Source: Herbaspirillum rubrisubalbicans (GTDB taxonomy: Bacteria > Pseudomonadota > Gammaproteobacteria > Burkholderiales > Burkholderiaceae_D). From it: a stretch of DNA of 64,000 nucleotides. Below, in pieces: positions 7,230 through 16,156 of the stretch. Numbering within the stretch: position 1 is the first letter of the stretch; every line of letters starts with the position of its first letter. The notes under the pieces were generated by a model that was not told where the DNA came from, searched no databases, and saw nothing but the letters and a program-made list of their open reading frames with translations. The DNA lies in assembly GCF_003719195.1 (NCBI RefSeq), contig NZ_CP024996.1, forward strand, positions 4,092,001-4,156,000, given 5' to 3'. A program made the translations under genes and the position numbers.

Positions 7230-8854
7230 GGCTCCTGTTTGCCCCGGATCAGCGACTCCGGATGCTGTTGCAGGTAATCGGTGAGGATGCGGATCGAGGC
7301 CGCCGCCTTGCTCAGTTCCTGCATGGTCTGGCGGATATCCTGCTGCAGCGGCGCATCGTCGGACAAGGTGCGCTCGGCCGCATTCAAGGTCTTGCGCGCA
7401 TCCTTCATGGCCGCCTGCATCTCGGGGGCGATATCGTTGTTGATGTGCGCAGCGGTCTGCTCGGCCGTGGACAGGGTCTTGTTGAGTGTCTTCAAGGTGG
7501 TCTGCAGATCGTGTCCGATCTCATCGAAAGGCACCTTGGAGAGCTTGCCGGCGATGTCCGACAGTTGCTGCTGCAACTCATCCAGGCTGCCCGGGATGGT
7601 GGGCAACTCCAGCGGTGTCTTGTCGGGATCAATCTGCGCCGGCTTGGCCTTGGGGAAGAAGTCGATGGCCACATACAACTGACCGGTCAGCAGATTGCCG
7701 TTGCGCAGTTGCGCGCGCAGGCCGCGCTTGACCAGGGTGCGCAACAAGTGCGCGTTGGAGCGGCGCTGTCCGTCGGTCTCTTCCTGGAAGCGGCGGCCCA
7801 GTCGATCCGGGTAGATCTGCACCATGACCGGCATCCGGAACTCGCCGCGCTGCTTGTCGTATTCCACCCCGATGCTCTTGACTTCGCCCAGCACCACGCC
7901 GCGGAAATCGACCGTGGCACCGGGCTGCAAGCCGCGCAGGGATTGGTCGAAGTACAGCACCGCAGTCTGCGGCACGCCGTCAGGCTCCTTCATGGCGGCG
8001 CTTTCGTCTTCCACCAGTTGGTATTCGGTACCTTCCTTGGCCGGCGCACTGGTCTGATATTCGTCGCGATCGCGGAAGGCAATGCCCCCCAGCACCACAG
8101 TCGACAGCGCCTGGGTGTGCAGCTTGAAGCCGCTGGCGTTGAGTTCCATGTCGAAGCCACTGGCGTGCCAGAAACGCGAACCTTGTGTGACGAACTTGTC
8201 GTAAGGCGCATTGACGAAGATGCGCAGCGTCACGCCGCGACCATCGCTATCCAGATCGTAGGCCACCACCTGGCCGACCTTGATGCGGCGATAGAAGATG
8301 GGCGAACCGATGTCCAGCGACCCAAGGTCATCGGTATGCAGCACGAACTGGCGCCCGGAGACGTCGCGCGTGACGATGGGCGGCTGTTCCAGGCCGACGA
8401 AGTTCTTCTTGGTTTCTTCCGAAGCCCCGGCGTCGGCGCCGATATAGGCGCCCGAGAGCAAGGTACCCAGGCCGGAAATGCCGGAGGCGGCAATGCGCGG
8501 ACGCACCACCCAGAAGCGGGTGTCCTCGGCGTTGAAGCCGGACGCTTCCTGGTTGAGCTGAATGCCCACCAGCACGTGCGAGCGGTCGGACGCCAGCTTC
8601 AGGGTCTGCACCTGGCCGATCTCCACATCCTTGTACTTGACCTTGGTCTTGCCCGCTTCCAGCCCTTCGGCCGAACGGAAGCTGACCGTCACCATGGGGC
8701 CGCGGTCAACCAGGATCTTGGCCACCAGGGTCAGGCCGACGATGGCGGCGATGATGGGAATGAGCCAGACCAGCGAAGGTAGCCAGTTGCGCTGGCGCAC
8801 CCGCCGCGGTTGCAGCAGCGCCGGTTTGTCCTCGGGAGTGTCGGGTGGAGTCAT
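7226..8854 (-). CDS. pqiB: PqiB-like MCE-domain membrane-tethered protein
   Basis: 542 aa. One N-terminal transmembrane anchor (about residues 28-46, S-L-V-W-L-I-P-I-I-A-A-I-V-G-L). Three MCE/MlaD modules follow, recognisable by V-T-V-S-F-R-S-A-E-G-L-E-A-G, the D-D-L-G-S-L-D-I-G-S-P-I-F-Y-R-R segment, and D-F-R-G-V-V-L-G-E-V. A long helical C-terminal region rich in Leu/Ala/Gln heptads (about 415-530) corresponds to the needle-like coiled coil of E. coli PqiB that bridges the periplasm. It overlaps both neighbours by 4 bp. Length and domain number match PqiB rather than MlaD (one MCE) or YebT/LetB (seven). Confidence 0.93.
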   Translation of the reverse strand: MTPPDTPEDKPALLQPRRVRQRNWLPSLVWLIPIIAAIVGLTLVAKILVDRGPMVTVSFRSAEGLEAGKTKVKYKDVEIGQVQTLKLASDRSHVLVGIQLNQEASGFNAEDTRFWVVRPRIAASGISGLGTLLSGAYIGADAGASEETKKNFVGLEQPPIVTRDVSGRQFVLHTDDLGSLDIGSPIFYRRIKVGQVVAYDLDSDGRGVTLRIFVNAPYDKFVTQGSRFWHASGFDMELNASGFKLHTQALSTVVLGGIAFRDRDEYQTSAPAKEGTEYQLVEDESAAMKEPDGVPQTAVLYFDQSLRGLQPGATVDFRGVVLGEVKSIGVEYDKQRGEFRMPVMVQIYPDRLGRRFQEETDGQRRSNAHLLRTLVKRGLRAQLRNGNLLTGQLYVAIDFFPKAKPAQIDPDKTPLELPTIPGSLDELQQQLSDIAGKLSKVPFDEIGHDLQTTLKTLNKTLSTAEQTAAHINNDIAPEMQAAMKDARKTLNAAERTLSDDAPLQQDIRQTMQELSKAAASIRILTDYLQQHPESLIRGKQEP

Positions 8855-9555
8855 GCGGTTTCCTGTGGCTTGTGGGCAGTGTCTTCTGAATGAGGGGGGA
8901 TGCTGGCCTCGCTGCGGTCGGTCTCATCCCAGATCAGGCGCGGGTCGAAGGCCAGGGACGCCAGCATGGTCAAGACCACTACCGCACCGAAGGCGGCGAT
9001 GCCGATACCGGCGTGGACGTTGGCAAAACCGTGGATCTTGACCAGCCCGGTCAGCACCGAGACCACGAACACGTCCAGCATCGACCAGCGGCCGATGGCC
9101 TCGACCACGCGATACAGCTTGGCGCGTTGCAGGCGCTGCCAGCGGCTGCGGCGGCGCGCCGAGAATACCAGGATGCCCAGCGCCACCAGCTTGAACAGCG
9201 GCACCAGGAAGCTGGCGATGAACACCACCATGGCCAGCCCCCATTCGCCGGAGGTCCAGAAATAGATGACGCCGGAAAGAATGGTGTCGCGCTGTTCATC
9301 GAACAGCGTACTGGTGACCATCACCGGCATCAGGTTGGCCGGGATGTACATGATGCAGGCGGCAATGAGCAGCGCCCAGGTGCGGTTGAGGCTATCGATC
9401 TTGCGCACGTGCAGCGGCGCATGACACACGCCGCAGGGCTCGTGCTGGTGCGCAGCTTCCCAGACGGTACCGCAATGATGGCAGCCGATCACGCCCAGCG
9501 AGGCGGCATCCTGTACCGGCAGGTCTTCATCTTCCTCTTGTGCAGGCAGGCTCAT
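8851..9555 (-). CDS. PqiA-like integral membrane protein, second half
   Basis: 234 aa. Cytoplasmic zinc-ribbon-like CxxC pairs near the N-terminus (G-C-H-H-C-G and C-G-V-C-H) are followed by about four transmembrane helices. The segment V-F-V-V-S-V-L-T-G-L-V-K-I is typical of the PqiA family. ATG at 9555 overlaps the stop of the upstream half (ATGA). E. coli PqiA is a single protein containing two such modules; here each module is a separate gene. It probably forms a heterodimeric inner-membrane partner for PqiB. Confidence 0.88.
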   Translation of the reverse strand: MSLPAQEEDEDLPVQDAASLGVIGCHHCGTVWEAAHQHEPCGVCHAPLHVRKIDSLNRTWALLIAACIMYIPANLMPVMVTSTLFDEQRDTILSGVIYFWTSGEWGLAMVVFIASFLVPLFKLVALGILVFSARRRSRWQRLQRAKLYRVVEAIGRWSMLDVFVVSVLTGLVKIHGFANVHAGIGIAAFGAVVVLTMLASLAFDPRLIWDETDRSEASIPPHSEDTAHKPQETA

Positions 9556-10193
9556 GCACCGGCTCCCTTGTCGCCGTACTGCTCGGCCTGCTGCTGTTCC
9601 CACATGTGCCACAGATAGCGGGGATTGAAGGACACCACCACGGTCAGCAATACCGTCAGGCAACCGAAGGACCACAGCGCCGCGCCCGGAATCACCTCGG
9701 CCATGTTGGATAACTTGATCAGGGCCACCAGGATGCCCAGCATGAAGACCTCGATCATGCCCCACGGCCGGGCCGCCTGCATCAGCCGCAGCAACAGCAC
9801 GAAGCCGGGCGGCCGGGTGGCGCGCGCGCCGGGCAGCAGCAGGTAGAGCAGCACGCCGAGCTGGATCAGCGGGAACAGCAGAGTCGTGGCCAGCACCAGC
9901 AAGGCCACTTCGGACATGCCATCGCGGGTCAACGCCATGACCGCGCCGATCAGGGTGGTGTCGGCCGACAAGCCCTGCAGCTCGATGGTGACGATAGGGA
10001 AGATATTGGCAATGACGAACAGGATCAGCGCGCCGATGGTCAGCGGCAACAGATGCTGCAGGCGCCGCCCGGTATCACGCTCCAGTTCGGCGCCGCAGCG
10101 CAGGCACCTGGCGATCTCGCGCTGGCCCAGTTGGGGCCGCTGGTAGACGGCGTCACATTCTTCACAAACGATGAGGTCGGTGCGTTTTCGCAT
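9552..10193 (-). CDS. PqiA-like integral membrane protein, first half
   Basis: 213 aa from the chosen ATG. A zinc ribbon at the N-terminus (C-E-E-C ... C-L-R-C) is followed by four predicted membrane helices with V-F-M-L-G-I-L-V-A-L-I-K-L, the counterpart of the motif in the second half. The start is uncertain because no clear ribosome-binding site is visible. ATG 10193 gives the spacing from N-terminus to first CxxC seen in E. coli PqiA; ATG 10247 or GTG 10295 would add 18 or 34 residues. First gene of the pqi unit. In E. coli the operon is paraquat (SoxRS) inducible; no such site is recognised here. Confidence 0.85.
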   Translation of the reverse strand: MRKRTDLIVCEECDAVYQRPQLGQREIARCLRCGAELERDTGRRLQHLLPLTIGALILFVIANIFPIVTIELQGLSADTTLIGAVMALTRDGMSEVALLVLATTLLFPLIQLGVLLYLLLPGARATRPPGFVLLLRLMQAARPWGMIEVFMLGILVALIKLSNMAEVIPGAALWSFGCLTVLLTVVVSFNPRYLWHMWEQQQAEQYGDKGAGA

Positions 10194-10459
10194 GGATGAA
10201 GGAGGCTTGCTGGCGGCGAGGCGAATGTTCTGTTGTTTGTTCTTCATGATGCACTGCAAGGAGAAGCCGGGCAACACGACAACGGTAAAGCCCACTGCAG
10301 CGCTTGTTTTGGAGCATTTTCGCTGCGCAGCGTTCCATGCTCACAAGGAATCGCCGCGGCGGCAATGAAAATAAATGACCGAAAAGTTATTAATACAGGA
10401 TTCTAGCAACGAATCGTGGGCAGCGGGCGCGCCTTTTAGCGGGATAGAAAAGATAGCGC

Positions 10460-10487
10460 TTGACAAGCCCTTGGCCAATCTTCTACA
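10460..10487 (+). promoter_or_regulatory. Candidate leuA leader promoter
   Basis: A perfect -35 TTGACA (10460-10465) and, 16 bp later, a weaker TCTACA (10482-10487). Transcription from it would start at about 10494, only a couple of bases before the leader-peptide ATG at 10496, implying a leaderless mRNA. Confidence 0.55.
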
Positions 10488-10495
10488 TTGCTCAG

Positions 10496-10588
10496 ATGAC
10501 TTCCGCAGCAACCATCTCCCTACGCCACAACAGCGCCAGCGCCCTGCTAGCGTTGCTACCGGTGTCGCTACTACTAGCCTCGCGCTAA
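10496..10588 (+). CDS. leuL: leu leader peptide, rich in leucine CTA codons
   Basis: 30-codon frame, ATG to TAA, ending 340 bp before leuA. Eight of its 30 residues are Leu (positions 9, 17, 18, 20, 21, 25, 26, 27). Six of the eight use CTA, a codon almost absent from neighbouring genes, and there is a CTA-CTA-CTA run at codons 25-27. This is the signature of an attenuation leader: ribosomes stall on scarce charged tRNA-Leu and alter folding of the downstream RNA. There is no Shine-Dalgarno site, and the candidate promoter places the transcript start next to the ATG. The peptide itself probably has no function. Confidence 0.72.
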   Translation: MTSAATISLRHNSASALLALLPVSLLLASR

Positions 10589-10819
10589 AATCCGTAGTTC
10601 CTGCCGTACCCGCTGACGACACGCGATCCGGCAACCCCCATCAAATCAGCAGTACCGGCAGTACAACCAGGCAGTGACGCGCTATCCATGGAGAGCCGAC
10701 GTCGCAGCCCCACAGGTGAAGCGATCATGCATTCGAAGACCAGCACCATCGGCAAGCAGCGTCGGCACCCAGGCCAGCGGCGCCACGCGCAGCGGGAGTT
10801 GCCGCCTCTGGCTCTATGA

Positions 10820-10860
10820 CGGGTTGCCTGGCCACGCGCCCGTGGCAGCCAGGCAACCCG
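10820..10860 (+). promoter_or_regulatory. Very stable hairpin in the leuA leader RNA
   Basis: A 12-bp arm CGGGTTGCCTGG pairs with CCAGGCAACCCG. Inside is a second 5-bp stem (CCACG / CGTGG) after a CAG bulge. It ends 68 bp before the leuA start. It has no following T-run, so it is not a standard intrinsic terminator. It may be the regulated element of the leuL attenuator (translation or Rho control) or a processing site. The rest of 10589-10928 holds no supported gene. Confidence 0.6.
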
Positions 10861-10928
10861 ATCCGCCACATCTGACGCACTGAAGCATTCCAGCATTCCC
10901 AGCAAATCCGAAGACTAAGAGGTCCATC

Positions 10929-12632
10929 ATGATGTTAAGCAACCCCGCCGCCAAATACCGTCCCTTCCCGGCCATCGACCTGCCCGACCGCACCTGGCCC
11001 AGCAAGGTCATCACCACTCCGCCGATCTGGATGAGCACCGACCTGCGCGATGGCAACCAGGCCCTGATCGAACCGATGAACGCCGAGCGCAAGCTGCGCT
11101 TCTTTGAACTGCTGTTGAAGACCGGCCTGAAGGAAATCGAAGTGGGCTTCCCCTCGGCTTCGCAGACCGATTTCGATTTCGTGCGCAAGCTCATCGTCGA
11201 GAACCGCATTCCCGATGACGTCACCATCATCGTGCTGACCCAGTCGCGTGATGAACTGATCCGCCGCACCGTGGAATCGCTGGAAGGCGCCAAGAAAGCC
11301 ATCGTCCACCTGTACAACTCGGTGGCCCCGGCCTTCCGCAAGATCGTCTTCAACATGTCGCGTGAAGAGATCAAGAACATCGCCGTCACCGGCACCCGTC
11401 TGGTCAAGGAACTGACCGATGCGCGTCCGGGCACCGAATGGCGCTTCGAATATTCGCCGGAATCCTTCAGCACCACCGAACTGGATTTCTCCAAGGAAAT
11501 CTGCGATGCCGTCTGCGAAACCTGGGGCGCCACTCCAGAGCGCAAGGTCATCCTGAACCTGCCCTCCACCGTCGAATGCGCCACCCCCAACGTCTACGCC
11601 GACCAGATCGAATGGATGTGCCGCAACCTGAAGGATCGCGCCAGCACCATCATCTCGGTGCACCCGCACAATGACCGCGGCACCGCCGTGGCCTCGGCCG
11701 AGCTGGCCGTGATGGCCGGTGCCGACCGCGTCGAAGGCTGCCTGTTCGGCAATGGCGAACGCACCGGCAACGTCGACCTGGTCACGCTGGCGCTGAACCT
11801 GTACACCCAGGGTGTCAACCCCGGCCTGGACTTCTCCGACATCGACGTGGTGCGCCAGGTGGTGGAAGAGTGCAACCAGATCCCGGTGCACCCGCGTCAC
11901 CCCTACGTGGGCGACCTGGTCTTCACCGCCTTCTCCGGCTCGCACCAGGATGCGATCAAGAAGGGCTTTGCCAAGCAGCAACCCGACGCCATCTGGGAAG
12001 TGCCCTACCTGCCGATCGACCCGGCCGACCTGGGCCGCAGCTACGACGCCGTCATTCGCGTCAACAGCCAGTCCGGCAAGGGCGGCATGGCCTACCTGCT
12101 GGAACAGGAATACGGCCTGGCCCTGCCGCGTCGCCTGCAGATCGAATTCTCGCGCGCCATCCAGCGCGAGGCCGACGCCACCGGCAAGGAAATCGCGGCC
12201 GCCGACATCCACGCCATCTTCCAGCGTGAATACCTGGAGCGCACCGAACCCTACGTCTATCGTGCCCACCGCATGTCCGAAGACAGCTCCAAGGCCGAGT
12301 CCATCAACATTGAAGTCGATATCGTGCGCAATGGCCAGCCGGTCACCGTGCGCGGCAGCGGCAATGGCCCCATCGATGCCTTCGTGCAAGCGCTGGGCCT
12401 GGACATCAAGCTGATGGACTTCCATGAACACGCCATCGGCGCCGGTGCCGACGCCAAGGCCGCCAGCTACATCGAGCTGCGCCTGAACGAAGCGCCGACC
12501 GGTTTCGGCGTGGGCATTGATGCCAACATCGTGACCGCCTCCTTCAAGGCCGTGCTGTCTGCCGTGAACCGTCAGATCGCCATCAGCGAGAGCGCCAACC
12601 AGGCCGGCTCTGCGCAAGCCAAGGCTGCCTAA
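10929..12632 (+). CDS. leuA: 2-isopropylmalate synthase (LeuA type 2)
   Basis: 567 aa. Condenses acetyl-CoA with 2-oxoisovalerate, the first committed step of leucine synthesis, in the cytoplasm. The N-terminal TIM barrel shows T-D-L-R-D-G-N-Q (residues 37-44; general base and metal ligand) and S-V-H-P-H-N-D-R-G with the metal-binding H245 and H247. A linker and a C-terminal LeuA regulatory domain (about 435-555, leucine feedback site) follow. The length fits the type-2 LeuA of beta- and gammaproteobacteria and actinobacteria. AAGAGG lies 8 nt before ATG 10929; a second ATG follows directly. Regulated by the upstream leuL leader, and a terminator follows at 12676. Confidence 0.96.
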   Translation: MMLSNPAAKYRPFPAIDLPDRTWPSKVITTPPIWMSTDLRDGNQALIEPMNAERKLRFFELLLKTGLKEIEVGFPSASQTDFDFVRKLIVENRIPDDVTIIVLTQSRDELIRRTVESLEGAKKAIVHLYNSVAPAFRKIVFNMSREEIKNIAVTGTRLVKELTDARPGTEWRFEYSPESFSTTELDFSKEICDAVCETWGATPERKVILNLPSTVECATPNVYADQIEWMCRNLKDRASTIISVHPHNDRGTAVASAELAVMAGADRVEGCLFGNGERTGNVDLVTLALNLYTQGVNPGLDFSDIDVVRQVVEECNQIPVHPRHPYVGDLVFTAFSGSHQDAIKKGFAKQQPDAIWEVPYLPIDPADLGRSYDAVIRVNSQSGKGGMAYLLEQEYGLALPRRLQIEFSRAIQREADATGKEIAAADIHAIFQREYLERTEPYVYRAHRMSEDSSKAESINIEVDIVRNGQPVTVRGSGNGPIDAFVQALGLDIKLMDFHEHAIGAGADAKAASYIELRLNEAPTGFGVGIDANIVTASFKAVLSAVNRQIAISESANQAGSAQAKAA

Positions 12633-12675
12633 GTCGGATGACGGCCGGCGATCCCGGCCGCTGTCCCCGAGCTCG

Positions 12676-12703
12676 ACGCCGACCTACCGGTCGGCGTTGT
12701 TTC
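12676..12703 (+). terminator. leuA intrinsic terminator
   Basis: ACGCCGACC / GGTCGGCGT stem with a TACC loop, followed by TGTTTCGTT, 44 bp after the leuA stop. Confidence 0.8.
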
Positions 12704-12739
12704 GTTGACGCCTCCCCTGTCACATCAAGCACACAGACC

Positions 12740-12779
12740 TCTGTCATCTGAGTTCTGATCTCTGAGCTCAGATGACAGA
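12740..12779. promoter_or_regulatory. Long inverted repeat upstream of nnrS
   Basis: TCTGTCATCTGAG and its exact complement CTCAGATGACAGA separated by 14 bp. It has no T-run on either side, so it is more likely an operator or an RNA structure in the nnrS leader than a terminator. Confidence 0.55.
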
Positions 12780-12901
12780 CATACACTCCTGCAAAGCCTC
12801 CCCGCATTGCGTCACCTCAAGGCAAGCCAGGCAGACTGGACCTAACATCGTCTGATCAAGCCGACGTGCAAGCCGCACCGGCACTGCCCCGGGGACATGC
12901 C

Positions 12902-14119
12902 ATGATCCAGATCGCCGAACGCTCGCCATCACCCTCTGCCCACAACGCTGCGCGCAAGACCTCCGGTGAGCCGCCTGCGCTGTTCTCGCTGGCCTTTCGC
13001 CCCTTCTTCCTGGCCGGCAGCCTCTGGGCGGCACTTTGCGTGGCCCTGTGGATAGGCATGTTGCATGGCCAACTCACCTTACCCAGCCGCCTCGATCCCC
13101 TGAACTGGCACATCCATGAAATGCTGTTCGGCTGGGTCATGACCGCCATCGCCGGCTTCCTGCTCACCGCCATTCCCAACTGGACCGGACGCACTCCGAT
13201 ACGAGGCGCCCTGCTGGCCGCCCTGGCAGGCACGTGGCTGCTAGGACGGATCGTCGGTACCGTCTCGGCGCTACTGCCGCTGTGGCTGGCGTTGCTGGCC
13301 GAACTGGCCTTCCCGCTGGCTCTGTGCACGCTGGCCTGGCGCGAGATCATTGCCGGCAAGAACCGCCGCAACCTGCCCATGCCCTTGCCGGTGGCACTCC
13401 TGGGCGTGGCAGATCTGTTGATGATGCTGCGTGCTGAAGGCTTGGACCTGCCGGCGGGCCTGGATTGGCGACTGGCGCTGGTGGCCGTGTGCATCCTGAT
13501 GTCGGTGATCGGGGCGCGCATCATCCCAGCCTTCACCCGCAACTGGTTGCTGGCCCGCCGTAGCAAGGCACAAGCCACCAGCAGCCGCTGGCTCGACATC
13601 AGCGCCACCGCCAGCCTGCACACTGCCCTGCTGGCCTGGGCCTGGGCGCCACAGCAGGCCATCATCGGCGCCCTGCTGCTGGCAGCGGCCGCATTGAACC
13701 TGGCCCGACTGCTGCGCTGGCGCGGTCATGCCACGCTGGCCGAACCTCTGCTGGTGGTGCTGCATCTGGGCTATCTCTGGCTCATCGCCGGGGTGGCCTT
13801 GCTGGGCCTGAGCGTGGTCGGCATGGACGGCCTGCAGGTGGCCGCCATCCATGCCCTCACCGCCGGGGCCATGGGCACGCTGGTGTTGGGGGTGATGACC
13901 CGCGTATCGCTGGGTCATACCGGCCGAGCCTTGCAGGCCGACCGCCGTACTAAGGCTATCTACGTGAGCATCAGTGCGGCAGCCGGCTGTCGCATCGCTG
14001 CCACATTGACTGTTGGCAATAGCTGGTGGCTGGGGCTGTCGGCGGTGTGCTGGAGCTTGGCCTTCCTGCTCTTCGTATTACGTTATGGTCCGCTCCTGAA
14101 CCGGCCCCGCCTGCGCTGA
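12902..14119 (+). CDS. nnrS: NnrS family heme/copper-containing membrane protein
   Basis: 405 aa polytopic protein with about twelve hydrophobic segments across the inner membrane. It begins with the family segment F-S-L-A-F-R-P-F-F-L-A-G, followed by L-N-W-H-I-H-E-M-L-F-G. Conserved histidines here and in H-A-L-T-A-G-A-M-G-T-L-V-L-G-V-M-T-R are the likely heme/copper ligands. NnrS proteins are linked to nitric oxide metabolism and protect against nitrosative stress. No FNR, NsrR or NorR site is evident in the upstream region. ATG 12902 was chosen because the nearby GGGG fits as a ribosome-binding site; an ATG at 12866 is also possible. Confidence 0.92.
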   Translation: MIQIAERSPSPSAHNAARKTSGEPPALFSLAFRPFFLAGSLWAALCVALWIGMLHGQLTLPSRLDPLNWHIHEMLFGWVMTAIAGFLLTAIPNWTGRTPIRGALLAALAGTWLLGRIVGTVSALLPLWLALLAELAFPLALCTLAWREIIAGKNRRNLPMPLPVALLGVADLLMMLRAEGLDLPAGLDWRLALVAVCILMSVIGARIIPAFTRNWLLARRSKAQATSSRWLDISATASLHTALLAWAWAPQQAIIGALLLAAAALNLARLLRWRGHATLAEPLLVVLHLGYLWLIAGVALLGLSVVGMDGLQVAAIHALTAGAMGTLVLGVMTRVSLGHTGRALQADRRTKAIYVSISAAAGCRIAATLTVGNSWWLGLSAVCWSLAFLLFVLRYGPLLNRPRLR

Positions 14120-14139
14120 AGCAAGCACCATCCTGACGG

Positions 14140-14170
14140 CAACATGCGCGTCCCCCCAACGCGCATGTTG
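14140..14170 (+). terminator. Strong hairpin after nnrS, no T-tract
   Basis: CAACATGCGCGT / ACGCGCATGTTG, 12 perfect pairs with a CCCCCCA loop, 20 bp after the nnrS stop. Probably a transcript 3' end stabiliser or terminator. Confidence 0.55.
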
Positions 14171-14346
14171 CCCACTGGCATCCCACTTCATCCCGGCTCA
14201 TGAGAGCAGGTGCCGAAGCTCGCAATTTACGTGATAAGAACGTTCTCGTTGTACGTAACTGCCTTATCATAGATTTCCTGGTCATCACACCAGTTCTCGG
14301 CAACACGCCACCACAAGCCGCATCCACATTTTTCGGGGGGAAAATC

Positions 14347-16107
14347 ATGCGCTTCAACAACTTCAGCATTTCCACGCGACTGGCCCTGGCCTTTTCCATT
14401 CTGATCCTGGTCATCGCCGCCATCGTCACGCTGGGCCTGGCTCGCCTGAGCGACATCAATCAGTCCCTGGATCTGGTGGTCAACGACCGCTACAAGAAGA
14501 TCGCCATCATCAATACCATTTCCGGCAAGGTCGATGATGTGGCGATTTCTCTGCGCAACGAATTACTGATGACCAACCCGGAGCAGATTGCCAACGAACA
14601 AAAAATCATCGAAGCCCTGTCAGCTGAAAACACCAAGCTCTACGATGAACTTACACGCCTGATTGCCGATCCCGAGGCCAAGGCCAAGCTGACTCAAGTC
14701 ACTGAAACCCGTAAAAAATATGCAGCCATGCGCAAGGAAATCGACAGGCTCTTCACTTCCGGCGAAAAAGATGCCGCCATCAAGTTGATGTTGAGCCAAA
14801 TGGTGCCCTTGCAGAAGATCTACTTCGGCCAGCTTGATGAGCTCGCCAACATGCAACAAAAACTGATGGACAAGTCGGTGGAAGAAGCCGAAGCAACCTA
14901 CCTCGCCACCCGCAACATCATGCTGGCCTCGGGCGTACTGGCTGCCCTGTTTGCCGGCTTCGTCGCCTGGACCATCTCGCGCAGCATCACCCGTCCGTTA
15001 AGCCGCGCCGTGGAAGTGGCCGAGACGGTGGCTGCCGGTGACCTGACCGCCGTCATCACCGCCCACTCTACCGATGAGACCGGCCGCCTGCTGCAGGCGC
15101 TGGCGGCGATGAACCAGAAGCTCAAGGCCATCGTGCTGGAAGTCCGGCACAGCACGGACTCCATGGTCACGGCCTCGACCCAGATCGCCACCGGTAACCT
15201 CGACCTGTCCTCGCGCACCGAAGAGCAGGCCAGCGCGCTGGAAGAAACCGCCTCTTCGTTGGAACAACTGACCTCCAGCGTCAAGCAGAATGCCGATCAC
15301 ACCCGCAAGTCCAGCGAGCTGGCCGGCACCGCCACGGCCGTGGCCAACCAGGGCGGAGAAGCGGTCAAGCAGGTGGTGCAGACCATGGGCGCCATCAACG
15401 ATTCCTCGCGCAAGATCGTCGACATCATCTCGGTAATCGATGGCATCGCCTTCCAGACCAACATCCTGGCCTTGAATGCCGCCGTGGAAGCCGCCCGTGC
15501 CGGCGAGCAGGGACGCGGCTTTGCGGTGGTGGCCTCGGAAGTGCGCGCTTTGGCGCAACGCTCGGCTACCGCCGCCAAGGAGATCAAGGAACTGATCAAC
15601 GACTCAGTCAACCAGGTTTCTTCCGGCACTGAACTGGTGGCGCAGGCGGGCAATACCATGGACCAGGTGGTCAACAGCATCGAGCAGGTCGGCCATATCG
15701 TGGGCGAAATCTCGGCCGCCACGCGCGAGCAGAGCGACGGCATCGAACAGGTCAACCAGGCCATCATGCAGATGGATAACACCACCCAGCAGAATGCCGC
15801 GCTGGTGGAAGAAGCCGCCGCCGCCGCACAAGCCCTGCAGGATCAGGCGCAGCGATTGCTGGAACTGGTCAGCGTGTTCCGCCTGGATGACGCAGGTGGA
15901 CCTGAGTTGCGCACCATGCAGGCGCCGCAGGCAGCGGCCTTGAAATCCTCTGCAGTCACCAGCAAGGCACTGCCCTCCAAACCGCAAACCCAGCCACAAC
16001 CTCAAGCGCAGTCCGCACGTCCGGCCGCCATCGGCGCCAACCAGGCACCACGCGCCCTGCCCAACAGCATCAAGGAAGACAAAAAGGAAGAGTGGGAATC
16101 CTTCTGA
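14347..16107 (+). CDS. Methyl-accepting chemotaxis protein
   Basis: 586 aa inner-membrane chemoreceptor. TM1 is at about residues 10-32. A periplasmic four-helix-bundle ligand domain (about 33-188) is followed by TM2 (about 190-212), a HAMP linker starting S-I-T-R-P-L, and a cytoplasmic signalling domain. The hairpin tip I-D-G-I-A-F-Q-T-N-I-L-A-L-N-A-A-V-E-A-A-R is seen intact. After an Ala/Pro/Gln-rich linker the protein ends in E-W-E-S-F. This matches the x-W-x-x-F pentapeptide that tethers CheR and CheB, so it is likely a major, adaptation-competent receptor. A GGGGGGA ribosome-binding site precedes ATG 14347. The ligand is not predictable; 4HB sensors often bind small organic acids or amino acids. 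Confidence 0.94.
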   Translation: MRFNNFSISTRLALAFSILILVIAAIVTLGLARLSDINQSLDLVVNDRYKKIAIINTISGKVDDVAISLRNELLMTNPEQIANEQKIIEALSAENTKLYDELTRLIADPEAKAKLTQVTETRKKYAAMRKEIDRLFTSGEKDAAIKLMLSQMVPLQKIYFGQLDELANMQQKLMDKSVEEAEATYLATRNIMLASGVLAALFAGFVAWTISRSITRPLSRAVEVAETVAAGDLTAVITAHSTDETGRLLQALAAMNQKLKAIVLEVRHSTDSMVTASTQIATGNLDLSSRTEEQASALEETASSLEQLTSSVKQNADHTRKSSELAGTATAVANQGGEAVKQVVQTMGAINDSSRKIVDIISVIDGIAFQTNILALNAAVEAARAGEQGRGFAVVASEVRALAQRSATAAKEIKELINDSVNQVSSGTELVAQAGNTMDQVVNSIEQVGHIVGEISAATREQSDGIEQVNQAIMQMDNTTQQNAALVEEAAAAAQALQDQAQRLLELVSVFRLDDAGGPELRTMQAPQAAALKSSAVTSKALPSKPQTQPQPQAQSARPAAIGANQAPRALPNSIKEDKKEEWESF

Positions 16108-16156
16108 TCCCCTCTGAATCTGAGTGAGACCCGCAACGCAAGCGGCTGCGGGCCGC

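Noticed and set aside
10375..10677. 100-codon frame overlapping the leuA leader region
   Set aside because: No family, no ribosome-binding site. It overlaps the Leu-rich leader peptide in another frame, which explains the region better.
10935..12617. 560-codon open frame antisense to leuA (and similar long antisense frames over livMGF, hrpA, pqiB, opgH)
   Set aside because: Expected shadows in GC-rich DNA. Translations are low-complexity, His/Gly/Asp-rich and lack domains, while the sense frames are clear protein families.
14217..14280. Sigma-28 (flagellar) promoter upstream of the chemoreceptor
   Set aside because: GCCTTATCA only partly resembles the -10 and no TAAA -35 is present at the right distance.
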